Assembly (NCBI GenBank): GCA_003674045.1 | Contig: PENC01000020.1 | Coordinates: 1 to 64,000 of the forward strand | Reading direction: 5' to 3' | Source: Streptomyces griseocarneus | GTDB lineage: Bacteria; Actinomycetota; Actinomycetes; Streptomycetales; Streptomycetaceae | Length of the DNA stretch: 64,000 nucleotides | Shown here: one piece after another, positions 41,839-51,421 of the stretch | Layout of the letters: each line of letters begins with the position of its first letter | Numbering within the stretch: position 1 is the stretch's first letter | Made by a program: the position numbers and the translations under genes | Notes under the pieces: model-generated | Seen by the model: the letters and a program-made list of their open reading frames with translations, nothing else | Database searches by the model: none | What the model was told of the DNA's origin: nothing

Positions 41839-41905
41839 CGGTGCGCGTCTGCGGGCTGTCGACGGCTGGTCGCGCAGTTCCCCGCGCCCCTCAAGACCGG
41901 GGCTT
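41839..41905. repeat. Dispersed intergenic repeat, short form (copy 3)
   Basis: GTGCGCGTCTGCGGG, a variable stretch, then GGTCGCGCAGTTCCCCGCG and CCCCTCAAGACCGGGGC. A partial head, CCTTGCGCTGCGCGCGGCTG, also occurs at 41771. It lies between the uridine-kinase-like and C39-like genes. Confidence 0.75.
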
Positions 41906-42000
41906 CGCCCCGGATCCCGTCCCCCCGGTGGGTTTCCCCTCGTTTCGGGGTGGGCCTTCGCGGGGGAAAAAAGAAAGCCGCCTACCCACGGGAGCCCCTC

Positions 42001-43338
42001 ATGTCCAGCAGACGTACCGTCCTCGCAGCGGCACTCGCCGCCGCTGCCACCGCCGCCGTCGGCCCGCGCGCCGACGCCGCCGCCCCCTCCGGAGGAGGAA
42101 TGGTCGACTACCACGCCTGGACCACCGAAGCCGACTGGCACCTCGGCACCCCCCGCGGCACCCGCGTCCGTGCCGGTCACCGCCCCGGCATCGTCGTCGA
42201 CCGCCCCGCCGGCACCCTCGACTACCGGGACCCGCACACCGGTGCCACATCCACCTGGGAGTACGCCACCTGGACCGGCCCCGTCCACCGGCTCCGCCGG
42301 CCCGCGAGCGAGGTCGTCGCGTCCTGGAACGCCCATGCCCCCGCGGGCACCTGGCTCCAGGTGGAGCTCCACGGGACGTACACCGACGGCGGGGAGACCC
42401 CCTGGTACGTGATGGGCCGCTGGACCGCCGGTGACGCGGCGGGCGACATCCGGCGCACCTCGGTCGACGGGCAGAAGGACGGCAGGAGCAGCGTCTCCAC
42501 CGACACCCTCGCCGTCGACGACCCGGCGTCGGGGCCGCGGATCGCCTCGTACCGGCTGCGCGTCACGCTTCACCGCAGGCCCGGCAGCGGTCTGACCCCC
42601 ACCGTGTGGCGGCTCGGCGCCATGGGCTCCGACATCCCCGACCGCTTCACCGTCCCCGCCTCGGTGCCGGGGGAGGGGAAGGGGCACGAGCTGATCGTGC
42701 CGCGCTACTCGCAGGAGATCCACAAGGGCCAGTACCCGCAGTACAACGGCGGCGGCGAGGCGTGGTGCAGCCCGACCTCCTCGCAGATGGTGCTGGAGTA
42801 CTGGGGCCGGGTGCCCTCGCGCGCCGACCTCGCCTGGGTCGACCCCGCGTACGCCGACCCGCAGGTCTGCCACGCGGCCCGCTCCACGTACGACTACCAG
42901 TACCAGGGCTGCGGCAACTGGCCGTTCAACGCCGCCTACGCCGCCACGTACCGCGACATGCAGGCCGTCATCACCCGGCTGCGCTCGCTCGGCGACGTGG
43001 AGAAGCTGATCCGGGCACGGATTCCCGTCATCACCTCCCAGTCCTTCCTCGCCTCCGAGCTCGACGGCGCGGGCTACGGCACGGCGGGGCACCTGATGTG
43101 CGTCGTCGGCTTCACCGCGGCCGGTGACGTGGTGGCCAACGACCCGGCGAGCCCGTCGGACGCGGCCGTGCGGCGCGTCTACAAGCGCCGTCAGTTCGAG
43201 AACATCTGGCTGCGCACCAAGCGCCACAACGCGCAGGGCCAGGTCAGGAGCGGCTCGGGGGGCGTCTGCTACCTCTACTTCCCGGTCGGGCCCACCGAGG
43301 CGCAGCGCCACGCGCTGTCCGCGGTCGGGGTCCGCTGA
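42001..43338 (+). CDS. Secreted C39-like papain-fold peptidase
   Basis: A 445-residue exported protein. Residues 1-26 (SSRRTVLAAALAAAATAA...ADA) are a signal peptide with a possible twin-arginine motif. The first half (about 30-230) is a beta-rich domain without a recognised family. The second half is a C39-like cysteine protease domain: the nucleophile in GGEAWCSPTSSQMVLEYWG near residue 258, the histidine in GTAGHLMCVVGF near 363 and the acid in VANDPASP. Such proteins act outside the cell; substrates are unknown. The RBS (ACGGGAG) is modest. There is no transporter-fused context, so it is not a bacteriocin C39 exporter. Confidence 0.82.
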   Translation: MSSRRTVLAAALAAAATAAVGPRADAAAPSGGGMVDYHAWTTEADWHLGTPRGTRVRAGHRPGIVVDRPAGTLDYRDPHTGATSTWEYATWTGPVHRLRRPASEVVASWNAHAPAGTWLQVELHGTYTDGGETPWYVMGRWTAGDAAGDIRRTSVDGQKDGRSSVSTDTLAVDDPASGPRIASYRLRVTLHRRPGSGLTPTVWRLGAMGSDIPDRFTVPASVPGEGKGHELIVPRYSQEIHKGQYPQYNGGGEAWCSPTSSQMVLEYWGRVPSRADLAWVDPAYADPQVCHAARSTYDYQYQGCGNWPFNAAYAATYRDMQAVITRLRSLGDVEKLIRARIPVITSQSFLASELDGAGYGTAGHLMCVVGFTAAGDVVANDPASPSDAAVRRVYKRRQFENIWLRTKRHNAQGQVRSGSGGVCYLYFPVGPTEAQRHALSAVGVR

Positions 43339-43487
43339 GTGCCGCCCCGCGTACTCCGTACGTCCCCGTGCCTCTCGTACCCGTCGCCCGTTTCCGTCGT
43401 ACCGGGCCCGTATCGGTGGCGTGTTCCCGGTCCGTACGATCGACCGAAGCGTGACCACCACGTCGTTCGTACGCAGGGGAAGGGGCC

Positions 43488-44093
43488 ATGACCGTGCAGC
43501 AGAGCGCAGCCGTCGTACCGGAGGTCCGCCGTGCCGTGCCGGAGGAGCGGGACGCGATCGGCCGGCTGATCGGGGAGTCGTTCCAGGCCGACCCGGTCAG
43601 CAGTTGGGTGTTCCCGGACGAGGAGCGCCGACGCGTCGTGCAGCCCCGCTTCTTCGGCGCGTACCTGGACGCGGCGCTCCGTGACGGCTGGGTCGACGTG
43701 ACGGACGACCTCTCGGCGGCGGCGCTGTGGCTGCCGGTGCCGTCGGCGGACGACGAGGACCTCGGCGAGCGGCTGTCCGCCGCCGACCCCGGCAACGAGC
43801 GCACCCGGATCGTGGGCGAGCTGACGGGCCGTGTGCACCCCGCCGACCGCGCGCACTACTACCTGCCGGTGATCGTCGCCGCCCCCGGCCGCCAGGGACA
43901 GGGCCGTGGGCGGGCCCTGCTCGCGCCCGTCATGGACCGCTGCGACCGCGAAGGGACGCCCGCCTACCTGGAGGCGAGCAGCGAGCGCAGCAAGGCGCTC
44001 TACGAGCGGCTCGGCTTCACGCTCCTGGGCGATGTGATCCGGCTGCCCGAGGGGCCGCGGATGTGGCCGATGTGGCGCGAGCCGCGTTCCTGA
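43488..44093 (+). CDS. GNAT family N-acetyltransferase
   Basis: A 201-residue GNAT. The acetyl-CoA site reads IVAAPGRQGQGRGRALLAPVM near residue 127 (the R/Q-x-x-G-x-G/A motif), followed by YLEASSERSKALYERLGF near 160. The substrate is unknown; family relatives acetylate small amines or protein N-termini. The RBS GGGGAAGGGG precedes the ATG. It is monocistronic, with 149 bp to the C39 gene upstream. Confidence 0.88.
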   Translation: MTVQQSAAVVPEVRRAVPEERDAIGRLIGESFQADPVSSWVFPDEERRRVVQPRFFGAYLDAALRDGWVDVTDDLSAAALWLPVPSADDEDLGERLSAADPGNERTRIVGELTGRVHPADRAHYYLPVIVAAPGRQGQGRGRALLAPVMDRCDREGTPAYLEASSERSKALYERLGFTLLGDVIRLPEGPRMWPMWREPRS

Positions 44094-44160
44094 GCCCGCC
44101 GGGGGCCGCTGATCCGGGCCGGGCGGCGCTGTCGGCGGGGGCGCACATTTCCCGTTTCAA

Positions 44161-44351
44161 GATCATTTAATGCATGATCAGGGGCGCATGCCACCGTCGT
44201 GGGGGTTGCGTTCGTGCCTGCTGTGGCCGTAGGGGTATGTGGTGGCAGAAGTGAGAGAGATGCATCTCACGTGTAAGGGTGGTTTTGACATGCTTCGGGG
44301 GGAGTACCCCCATGGGGCAGGGTTGACCTGCAGTTAAATGCGGATTGTAGT
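44161..44351 (+). promoter_or_regulatory. Palindromes and promoter-like boxes upstream of the GGDEF-EAL gene
   Basis: In the 340-bp gap 44094-44433: GATCAT-N7-ATGATC at 44161-44179; the perfect 12-bp palindrome GAGATGCATCTC at 44257-44268, framed by AGTGA and TCACG at 44250-44271; and TTGACC (44323) with TGTAGT (44346) 17 nt apart, a plausible promoter. AGTGA-N-TCAC resembles the old consensus for the developmental repressor BldD, but this is only an eye match. Confidence 0.45.
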
Positions 44352-44433
44352 TTCCCACTTGCTTCTTCCGTTCGGGCGGCCGATCAGTAGCCTCTGCTCA
44401 AATGTCCGTTCGATGAGCAGGAGAGTCAGACTG

Positions 44434-44514
44434 ATGGAGCGTCGCATCCGGGCCGCCCTAGGCATCGACACCTCCGCGTACGTCGGCTTCGCCGGGGTGG
44501 GGCGTCAGCCGTGA
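44434..44514 (+). CDS. 26-codon upstream ORF coupled to the GGDEF-EAL gene
   Basis: The ORF encodes MERRIRAALGIDTSAYVGFA and six more residues, ending in TGA at 44512-44514. AGGAG at 44419 lies 10 nt before its ATG. Its stop overlaps the GTG of the next gene (GTGA), in a different frame. It includes a CTA leucine codon, which is rare in this genome. It is either a leader peptide that sets translation of the c-di-GMP enzyme or a tiny protein in its own right. Confidence 0.5.
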   Translation: MERRIRAALGIDTSAYVGFAGVGRQP

Positions 44515-47225
44515 CCGGCGCGTCGGGCGGGAACGTGCCGGGCGGAGCCGGGGGCGGCGCGGTGGGCGGGGTGACCGGCGGGCCCGTACGGGCAGCGGCC
44601 GGGGGCAAGGGCGGCGCGATGAGCGGAACCGTGAACGGAATCGGAAGCAGAGCCGGGGTCGGGGTGGGTATCGGAAGCGGGGCGACGGCCCTGGATGCCG
44701 CGATGGGCAGGGCCGCCGGGTTCTGCGTCCGCGATGCCCAGGAGCCGGAGTGCCAGGCACAGGAAGGCCGCTCGGGGGACGGCCGCACTGACGAGGGCCG
44801 GACGGGTGGCCCCGTGCGCCTCGCGGATTCCGCGGGCCGCACGGGACACGGCGACGGGCCGGGGGAGCCGTGCCACGAGGAGGGCCGCGCCGAGGCGGAG
44901 GCCCCGGACGCGGCGGGCCGCAAAGGACCGGACCCGGCGTCAGGACCGGAACCGGGACCGGAGGCGAGGGCGAAGGTCAGGAGCGGGTCCGGCGCGGCCG
45001 GCGGCCATGCCTTCGGTATCCGTGCCTCCGGCATCCGGGCCGTCGGGCCGCCCGGCGCCACCGCGCAGCACCTCGCACGGCACCCCGCGCGCAGCGACAG
45101 CCTCAGGCGGTTCGCCGCGCTGTGGAGCCGGGCGATCTACCCGGCCTCGGCGACCCACATGAGCCGCGCCGAGTTCGAGGAGCACCTCGTCCCGCTCGCC
45201 GACCGGCTCGCGGCGGCCCTGCACACCTGGCCCTTCGACCCCGAGCCCGCCGCCGAGGTCGGAGCCGCGCTCGTGCGCGCCCACTGCACCGACCCCGAGT
45301 CCCTGCCCAAGGTCCTCGGCGCCATCGACTCCTACCTCCTGGTGTACTGCCCGCCGGGCGACGTCCTCACCGACGCCGAGGCCCGCGCCCGGTGCGCCCG
45401 GCTCCAGCACTCCCTCTCCGCGGGGTTCGCGCAGGCCCTGCGCGAGCGCGCCCTCGCCGAGCAGGAGGCCCTCTCCCGCGCGGCCCTGGCCGCCCAACAG
45501 GAGACGGAGCAGGCCCTGCACACCAGCGAGGCCCGGTTCCGCGCGGTCTTCGAGGGCGCGGCCATCGGCGTCGGCATCGCGGACGTCGACGGCCGGATCG
45601 TCGACGTCAACGACGCCCTCGCCAGGATGTTCGGCGGCCCGGGCTACGACGTCATGGGCCGCAACGTCGACGACCTGGCACACCCCGAGGACAACCCGGA
45701 TATCCCGGGCATGTACAGCGAGCTGATCCGCGGCGACCGCGACTACTACCGCGTCGAGAAGCCGTACTACCGCGGCGACGGCAGCGTCCTGTGGACCGAT
45801 CTGTCCGTGGCGCTGCTCCGCGACGCCCACGGCAAGCCGCAGTACCAGCTCGCCCTCATGGAGGACATCACCGAGCGACGGCTGCTCCACGAGCGGCTGC
45901 GCTACGAGGCCACCCACGACGCCCTCACCGGCCTGCCCAACCGCACCCTCTTCTTCGAGAACCTCGACCGGGCCCTCGCCGCGACGGGCGGCGGCGACAC
46001 CGCGCCGGCCCGCTTCGGCCTGTGCTACCTCGACCTCGACGGCTTCAAGTCCGTCAACGACAGCCTCGGGCACGCGGTGGGCGACGAGCTCCTCGTCGCC
46101 GTCGCCGAGCGGCTGCGCTCCTGCGCCACGGCCCCCGCCGAACTCGTCGCCCGCCTCGGCGGCGACGAGTTCGTGGCCCTGCTCACCGGCCCGACCGCGC
46201 AGGCCGACGCCATCGCCCTGGCCCGGCGCATGCTCACCGCCCTCTCCCGGCCCATCCGCCTCGACGACCGCGACCTGTCCGTACGGGCCAGCATCGGCAT
46301 CGTCGAGGGAGCCGCGGGCGAGTTCGACGCGGCGGAGGTGCTGCGCAGCGCCGACATCACGATGTACCGGGCGAAGGCCGCGGGCGGCAACCGCTACGAG
46401 CTGGCCGACGCCGACTCCGACGCCCGGGTCATCGCCCGGCACAGCCTCACCAACCGGCTGCCGGCGGCGCTCGACAACAGCGAGTTCTTCATCGAGTACC
46501 AGCCGCTCGTACGCCTCACCGACGACACCGTGCGCGGCGCCGAGGCCCTCGTCCGCTGGCTGCACCCCGTCCACGGCGTCCTGGGGCCCGACCAGTTCAT
46601 CCCGCTCGCGGAGAGCACCGGCCTGATCGTGCCGCTCGGGCGCTGGGTCCTGGAGGAGTCGGCCCGGCAGGCGCGCGCCTGGCAGCAGGAGACCCCCGGG
46701 CGGCCCCCCATGCGCGTCAACGTCAACCTCTCGCCGTCCCAGCTCCGCTACCCGTTCCTCGTCGCCGACACCGTCGCCATCCTGGAGAACGCGGGCCTGG
46801 AGCCGTCCGCGCTCTGCCTGGAGGTCACCGAGAACGCGCTGATCGGCGCCGACGAGGAGGAGCTGCGCCCGCTGCGCCAGCTCGCCGACATGGGCGTGGA
46901 CATCGCCCTCGACGACTTCGGCACCGGCTACTCCAACCTCGCCTACCTGCGCCGCCTGCCCGTCAGCACGCTCAAGCTGGACCGCTCCTTCACCCGCGGC
47001 ATGCAGTGCGCGCCCGCCGACCCGGTGGACGTGAAGATCGTGGAGGGCATCGTCTCGCTCGCCCACACGCTCGACCTCTCGGTCACGGTCGAGGGCGTCG
47101 AGACGGGCAACCAGGCCGAGCACCTGCGCATCCTCGGCTGTGACACGGCACAGGGCTGGTACTACGCGCGGCCGGGCCCGCCGGAGCGGCTGCGGACGCT
47201 GTCGCTGGTGGACGCGGCGTCATAG
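44511..47225 (+). CDS. PAS-GGDEF-EAL c-di-GMP turnover protein
   Basis: A 904-residue protein. Residues 1-185 are Gly/Ala-rich low complexity, about 190-335 an uncharacterised helical domain, 340-460 PAS/PAC (RFRAVFEGAAIGVGIADVDG), 467-630 GGDEF with intact RLGGDEF near 549, and 655-895 EAL with EALVRW, NVNLSPSQL, EVTENA, DDFGTGYS and EGVET. All EAL metal-binding and catalytic motifs are present, so phosphodiesterase activity is likely. The inhibitory RxxD site before GGDEF is not visible. The true start could lie downstream of the low-complexity head, though the GTG at 44511 is coupled to an upstream ORF. It is soluble. c-di-GMP controls development in Streptomyces. Confidence 0.88.
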   Translation: MTGASGGNVPGGAGGGAVGGVTGGPVRAAAGGKGGAMSGTVNGIGSRAGVGVGIGSGATALDAAMGRAAGFCVRDAQEPECQAQEGRSGDGRTDEGRTGGPVRLADSAGRTGHGDGPGEPCHEEGRAEAEAPDAAGRKGPDPASGPEPGPEARAKVRSGSGAAGGHAFGIRASGIRAVGPPGATAQHLARHPARSDSLRRFAALWSRAIYPASATHMSRAEFEEHLVPLADRLAAALHTWPFDPEPAAEVGAALVRAHCTDPESLPKVLGAIDSYLLVYCPPGDVLTDAEARARCARLQHSLSAGFAQALRERALAEQEALSRAALAAQQETEQALHTSEARFRAVFEGAAIGVGIADVDGRIVDVNDALARMFGGPGYDVMGRNVDDLAHPEDNPDIPGMYSELIRGDRDYYRVEKPYYRGDGSVLWTDLSVALLRDAHGKPQYQLALMEDITERRLLHERLRYEATHDALTGLPNRTLFFENLDRALAATGGGDTAPARFGLCYLDLDGFKSVNDSLGHAVGDELLVAVAERLRSCATAPAELVARLGGDEFVALLTGPTAQADAIALARRMLTALSRPIRLDDRDLSVRASIGIVEGAAGEFDAAEVLRSADITMYRAKAAGGNRYELADADSDARVIARHSLTNRLPAALDNSEFFIEYQPLVRLTDDTVRGAEALVRWLHPVHGVLGPDQFIPLAESTGLIVPLGRWVLEESARQARAWQQETPGRPPMRVNVNLSPSQLRYPFLVADTVAILENAGLEPSALCLEVTENALIGADEEELRPLRQLADMGVDIALDDFGTGYSNLAYLRRLPVSTLKLDRSFTRGMQCAPADPVDVKIVEGIVSLAHTLDLSVTVEGVETGNQAEHLRILGCDTAQGWYYARPGPPERLRTLSLVDAAS

Positions 47226-47301
47226 CGGCCTCGTGGTGAGGCCGTTGCGAGGCCGTGATGAGCTCGGGGTGAGCTCGGGGTGAGTGCGTCCTGGTGACAC
47301 G

Positions 47302-47338
47302 TGTCGGGGCGAGCCGCAGCGTTCGGCTCGCCCCGACA
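47302..47338. terminator. Bidirectional terminator
   Basis: A 15-bp perfect stem, TGTCGGGGCGAGCCG with CGGCTCGCCCCGACA, and a 7-nt loop, placed between the convergent GGDEF-EAL and DUF779 genes. Confidence 0.85.
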
Positions 47339-47344
47339 ACGCTG

Positions 47345-47728
47345 TCATCCGCCGAGAGCCCCCGCTTCCTCGTCGCTCAGCAGCCGCGACCGCACGAGGA
47401 AGCGCACCCCTTCCGGGGCCTCCAGGGAGAACCCGCTGCCACGGCCCGGGACGACGTCCACCGTCAGATGGGTGTGCCGCCAGCGCTCGAACTGGTCCGC
47501 CGCCATCCAGAACCCGATCGGTTCGTCCACGCCGTCGACGTCGAGCTCGGCCAGCAGCACATCCGACCGGCCCGTGCGGAACTCGCCGCGCGGATAACAC
47601 ATGGGTGAACTTCCGTCGCAGCAGCCACCGGACTGATGGAACATCAAGTTCCCGTGTTCCGCGCTCAGCCGGCGGAGCAGTCCGGCGGCGGCCGGGGTGA
47701 GGGCGACACGGGAGAGGTCCTTGTCCAT
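47345..47728 (-). CDS. DUF779 domain-containing protein
   Basis: A 127-residue protein of family DUF779. The family signature is FHQSGGCCDGSSPMCYPRGEF near residues 30-51, with clustered cysteines, followed by FWMAADQFERWRHT and the C-terminal FSLEAPEGVRFLVRSRL. Its function is unknown. DUF779 genes are usually directly next to an aldehyde dehydrogenase gene (for example the Rv0458-Rv0459 pair in Mycobacterium tuberculosis). Here the matching dehydrogenase is 7 kb away on the same strand, at 54870-56393. Confidence 0.85.
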   Translation of the reverse strand: MDKDLSRVALTPAAAGLLRRLSAEHGNLMFHQSGGCCDGSSPMCYPRGEFRTGRSDVLLAELDVDGVDEPIGFWMAADQFERWRHTHLTVDVVPGRGSGFSLEAPEGVRFLVRSRLLSDEEAGALGG

Positions 47729-47930
47729 CCGGACAGCCTGCCCCCGAACGCGCGCCACCGCCAGACGCGGGGGAGTCCTGAGGGCGCGAACGCCCCTGCG
47801 CACGGGCGCGGTTCGCAGCGAACGAGCGGAAAGGGGGGATCTCCAGCATGACCGGACCACCCGTCGGCCCGTACGCCGCCGCATCCGCGAAGCCGCGACG
47901 GGCCTGTCTTCCCGTTCGGAAGGTGCTTCG

Positions 47931-48629
<699 letters not shown>

Positions 48630-48821
48630 CCGGGCGGAGGGAGGCGGCCCGCCCCCGCCCCACCGCACCGGCGGAGAGGGAGGGCGGCGCCTCGTACGGC
48701 TCCGCCTTCCCCTCGAAGGCCCGCAAAGCGAGCGAAGGCGAGCAGCCGACTCCCCCGCGCGGGGGGTGGGGGTAACGTTCGCGTGGGCGACAACCGGCTA
48801 TGCGGAGGCGGGGAGGGAGCG

Positions 48822-49628
48822 ATGAGCGGCGTAGTGGTCCATCTCCCGGGATCGGGCGGTGGCACCGGGGAGGGGCCGTGCGACGACGCGGTGACGTTGC
48901 GGCTCGGCCCGGGGGAAGTGGCGCGTTTCGGACGGGGCTCGGCGACGACCCCGGTCGAACTCCGCCTCGCCGACGCGGCGATCTCCCGGCTGGCCGGGGA
49001 GATCCGTGTGACGGACGACCATTGGCAGCTCAGCAACCACAGCGCGACCCAGAGCTACCTGGTGGAGAACCCGGAAGGAGCGGGGGAGTACCTGAGGGTG
49101 CCGCCTCGGCGGGCCGGAGCACCCATCCCCTTCGAGTTCTCGCGGGTCGTCCTGCCCACCCGGGGCGCCGCCACGGTCGCGTTCCAGGTGTTCGCGCCCG
49201 ACCACGTCTACCTGGACCCCGCGGGTGCGGACGGCCAGTGGGGGAGCCGTACCCTCCCCGCGTACTCCCTGGACGAGACGTCCCGCTACTTCCTGGTGCT
49301 GGTCGCGCTCTGCGAGCCCCGGCTGCGCGACGAGTCGCCGGTCGCGGTGCCGACGACCCCTCAGATCGTCGAGCGGCTCGGGAGCCACCCCGCCTGCGGC
49401 GCGCTGACGGCCCGGGCGGTGAGTTCGCACATCGACTACATCGCCGAGGAGAAGATGCGGATCGGTGTCCCGGAGGAGCAGGGGCCCCGCAGGGAGGCCC
49501 GCCGCAACGGCAAGCGGGAGGCGATCGTCGGCATCGCGCTGCGCTTCGGGCTCGTACGGGAGGAGCACCTCGCGTTGCTCCCGCCCCGGCCCGGAACGGG
49601 CCCACAGGAATGGGAGAGAGCGAGATGA
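48822..49628 (+). CDS. FHA domain protein with C-terminal helical domain
   Basis: A 268-residue protein. The FHA-like N-terminal domain (about 20-95) has ARFGRGS, ISRLAGEI and HWQLSNHSATQSYLV, with the Arg, Ser and Asn positions that recognise phosphothreonine. Residues ~150-268 form a winged-helix-like region (AVPTTPQIVERLGS...AVSSHIDYIAEEKMRIG). No membrane segment. It is 63 nt before a Ser/Thr kinase gene, so it is probably its phosphorylated partner. ATG at 48822 is set by GGGAGGGAG. Confidence 0.82.
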   Translation: MSGVVVHLPGSGGGTGEGPCDDAVTLRLGPGEVARFGRGSATTPVELRLADAAISRLAGEIRVTDDHWQLSNHSATQSYLVENPEGAGEYLRVPPRRAGAPIPFEFSRVVLPTRGAATVAFQVFAPDHVYLDPAGADGQWGSRTLPAYSLDETSRYFLVLVALCEPRLRDESPVAVPTTPQIVERLGSHPACGALTARAVSSHIDYIAEEKMRIGVPEEQGPRREARRNGKREAIVGIALRFGLVREEHLALLPPRPGTGPQEWERAR

Positions 49629-49691
49629 GACGCGGGGCCGTGGACACCGGCGGCATACCCCTCCACGGCCGGCGGACCGGGAGCTGAGACC

Positions 49692-51254
49692 GTGCGAGAC
49701 CCGGCGGGCACCTCGGGAAGCGACCGCACGCCGTCCCTGCCGCGCGGCTACCGGGTCGGTGACTGGGAGGTCACCGAACCCATCGGGGCGGGTGGCTGGG
49801 CGACGGTCTACGCGGGACACCGGGTCGGCGACGGACCGGGGAGCGCGGAGGGGCAGGACGCCGTGCCCGGGGGGACGAGCGGGCGGGACGTCGCGCTCAA
49901 GTTCCTGCCGACCGGCGGGCTCGCGCCGCTCCAGGCCCGCAATGTCGCGGAAGCCGCCCGGCGCGAGGCCGAACTCGGCCGCCGCGCCCGCCATCCCCGG
50001 CTGATCCGTCTGCTGGACGTCGTCGTGCTCGCCGAGCCGGGCCACCCGTACCTGGACGGCGCGATCGTGCTCGTCATGGAACGGGCCGAGCGCAGCCTGC
50101 GGAGCCGGCTCGCGACCGGGGTGACCGAGGCCGAGGGGGCCCGGCTGTTCACCGGGATCTGCGAGGGCCTGGCCCACCTGCACCGCAGCGGCTGGGTCCA
50201 CGGCGACCTCAAACCGGACAACGTCCTGCTCATGGAGGACGGTTCGGTCAAGCTCTCGGACTTCGGACTCGCCGCGGAACTCACCGGCGACCACGGCACC
50301 CACGGGTACGCGCCCCCGATGGGCACGCTGGACTACCTCCCGCCGGAGCGCTGGAAGGCCCCGCTCGGCGAGCACGGCGTACGCGTCCGGCCGAGTGCCG
50401 ACATCTGGGCCCTGGGCGTCATGATCCACGAGGTGTTCGCATCCGGTGCCCCGCCGTTCCCCGGTGCCACACCGGTGTCGCGCGGTGCGGCGGCACAGGA
50501 GTACGCCGACGGGCGCACGCCGCTGCGGATGGACGATGCGGTACCGCCGTTCTGGCGCGCGCTGGCCGCCGACTGCCTGGCCCCGAGCCACGCCGCCCGC
50601 GTCGCGCACACCGCGGAGAGCCTGCTGGCCCGTATCGCCGAACGGCCGGTCGTGGACGGGCCGTCGGACGGGCGGTCGGACGGGCGATCGGCCGGTCGGT
50701 CGGGCGGGCAGTCCATGGGGGAGGTCACCGCGGACGGCGGCCGCGCGGCCGACCGTCCCCCGGTACACCGGAGAAGCGGAACCCGCGCCGCTCTCGTGGC
50801 CCTCGCGGTGTGCGGGGTGGCGGCCGCGGCGATCTGGGTCGGGGCCTACGCCGGGCACGAGGACACATCCGGCACGCCCGCCGCGACGGCCTCGGCCGAC
50901 ACGGCGGCGGCCGGTGCCGCGGGCCGGGTCCGGGTGTTCAACGCCGAGCAGGGGTGCAGGACCCGTACGGACCGGGTCCCGGAGTGCAGTCTCGGCCTGG
51001 CGATCGACCCCCTGCATCCCTACACCATCGACAACGTCGTCCCGACCCGGGTGTGGCACGGTGATGTCCTCGCTGTCGACTGCCTGCTCCCGCGGGGAAT
51101 GTCCATCATCGACGAGACGGACGCGCAGTCCGCCGACTGGTTCCGCGTACGCCTCCCGGCGGGCTCCGCACGGCCCACCGCCTGGCTGCCGGCCGTGCGC
51201 ACGAAGGACCGTCCGGCGGTACCGGAGTGCCCGCGCCCCACGCCGGTGCGGTGA
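49692..51254 (+). CDS. Membrane Ser/Thr protein kinase (PknB-type)
   Basis: A 520-residue kinase. The catalytic domain (about 18-315) has GAGGWATVY, VALKFL, the catalytic loop VHGDLKPDNVLL (HGD instead of HRD), LSDFGLAAEL and the GTLDYLPPERW activation segment. A Gly/Asp/Arg linker and one membrane helix (about 358-380, ALVALAVCGVAAAAIWVGAYAG) follow, then ~130 extracellular residues with five Cys. No PASTA repeats. It pairs with the FHA protein just upstream. The HGD variant suggests an RD-independent kinase, but activity is otherwise expected. GTG start. Confidence 0.88.
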   Translation: MRDPAGTSGSDRTPSLPRGYRVGDWEVTEPIGAGGWATVYAGHRVGDGPGSAEGQDAVPGGTSGRDVALKFLPTGGLAPLQARNVAEAARREAELGRRARHPRLIRLLDVVVLAEPGHPYLDGAIVLVMERAERSLRSRLATGVTEAEGARLFTGICEGLAHLHRSGWVHGDLKPDNVLLMEDGSVKLSDFGLAAELTGDHGTHGYAPPMGTLDYLPPERWKAPLGEHGVRVRPSADIWALGVMIHEVFASGAPPFPGATPVSRGAAAQEYADGRTPLRMDDAVPPFWRALAADCLAPSHAARVAHTAESLLARIAERPVVDGPSDGRSDGRSAGRSGGQSMGEVTADGGRAADRPPVHRRSGTRAALVALAVCGVAAAAIWVGAYAGHEDTSGTPAATASADTAAAGAAGRVRVFNAEQGCRTRTDRVPECSLGLAIDPLHPYTIDNVVPTRVWHGDVLAVDCLLPRGMSIIDETDAQSADWFRVRLPAGSARPTAWLPAVRTKDRPAVPECPRPTPVR

Positions 51255-51421
51255 GCACCCCCGTACCCGTGTCCGTACCCGCACTGCACGAGGCTGCCGC
51301 AGACCTCCGTCGCTGTCACTCCGGATCGTTCCGGATGCCTCGTCCGGGCGCCCGACCACTACGGTGCCGCCACCCGGGCGTGCCTGGATCACCGACGTTC
51401 ACTGACAACTAGGAGGTCATG

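Noticed and set aside
47697..47930. Upstream extension of the small GGDEF gene
   Set aside because: It overlaps DUF779 on the other strand and lacks motifs; the ATG at 47931 has GGAAGG upstream and opens with the membrane segment.
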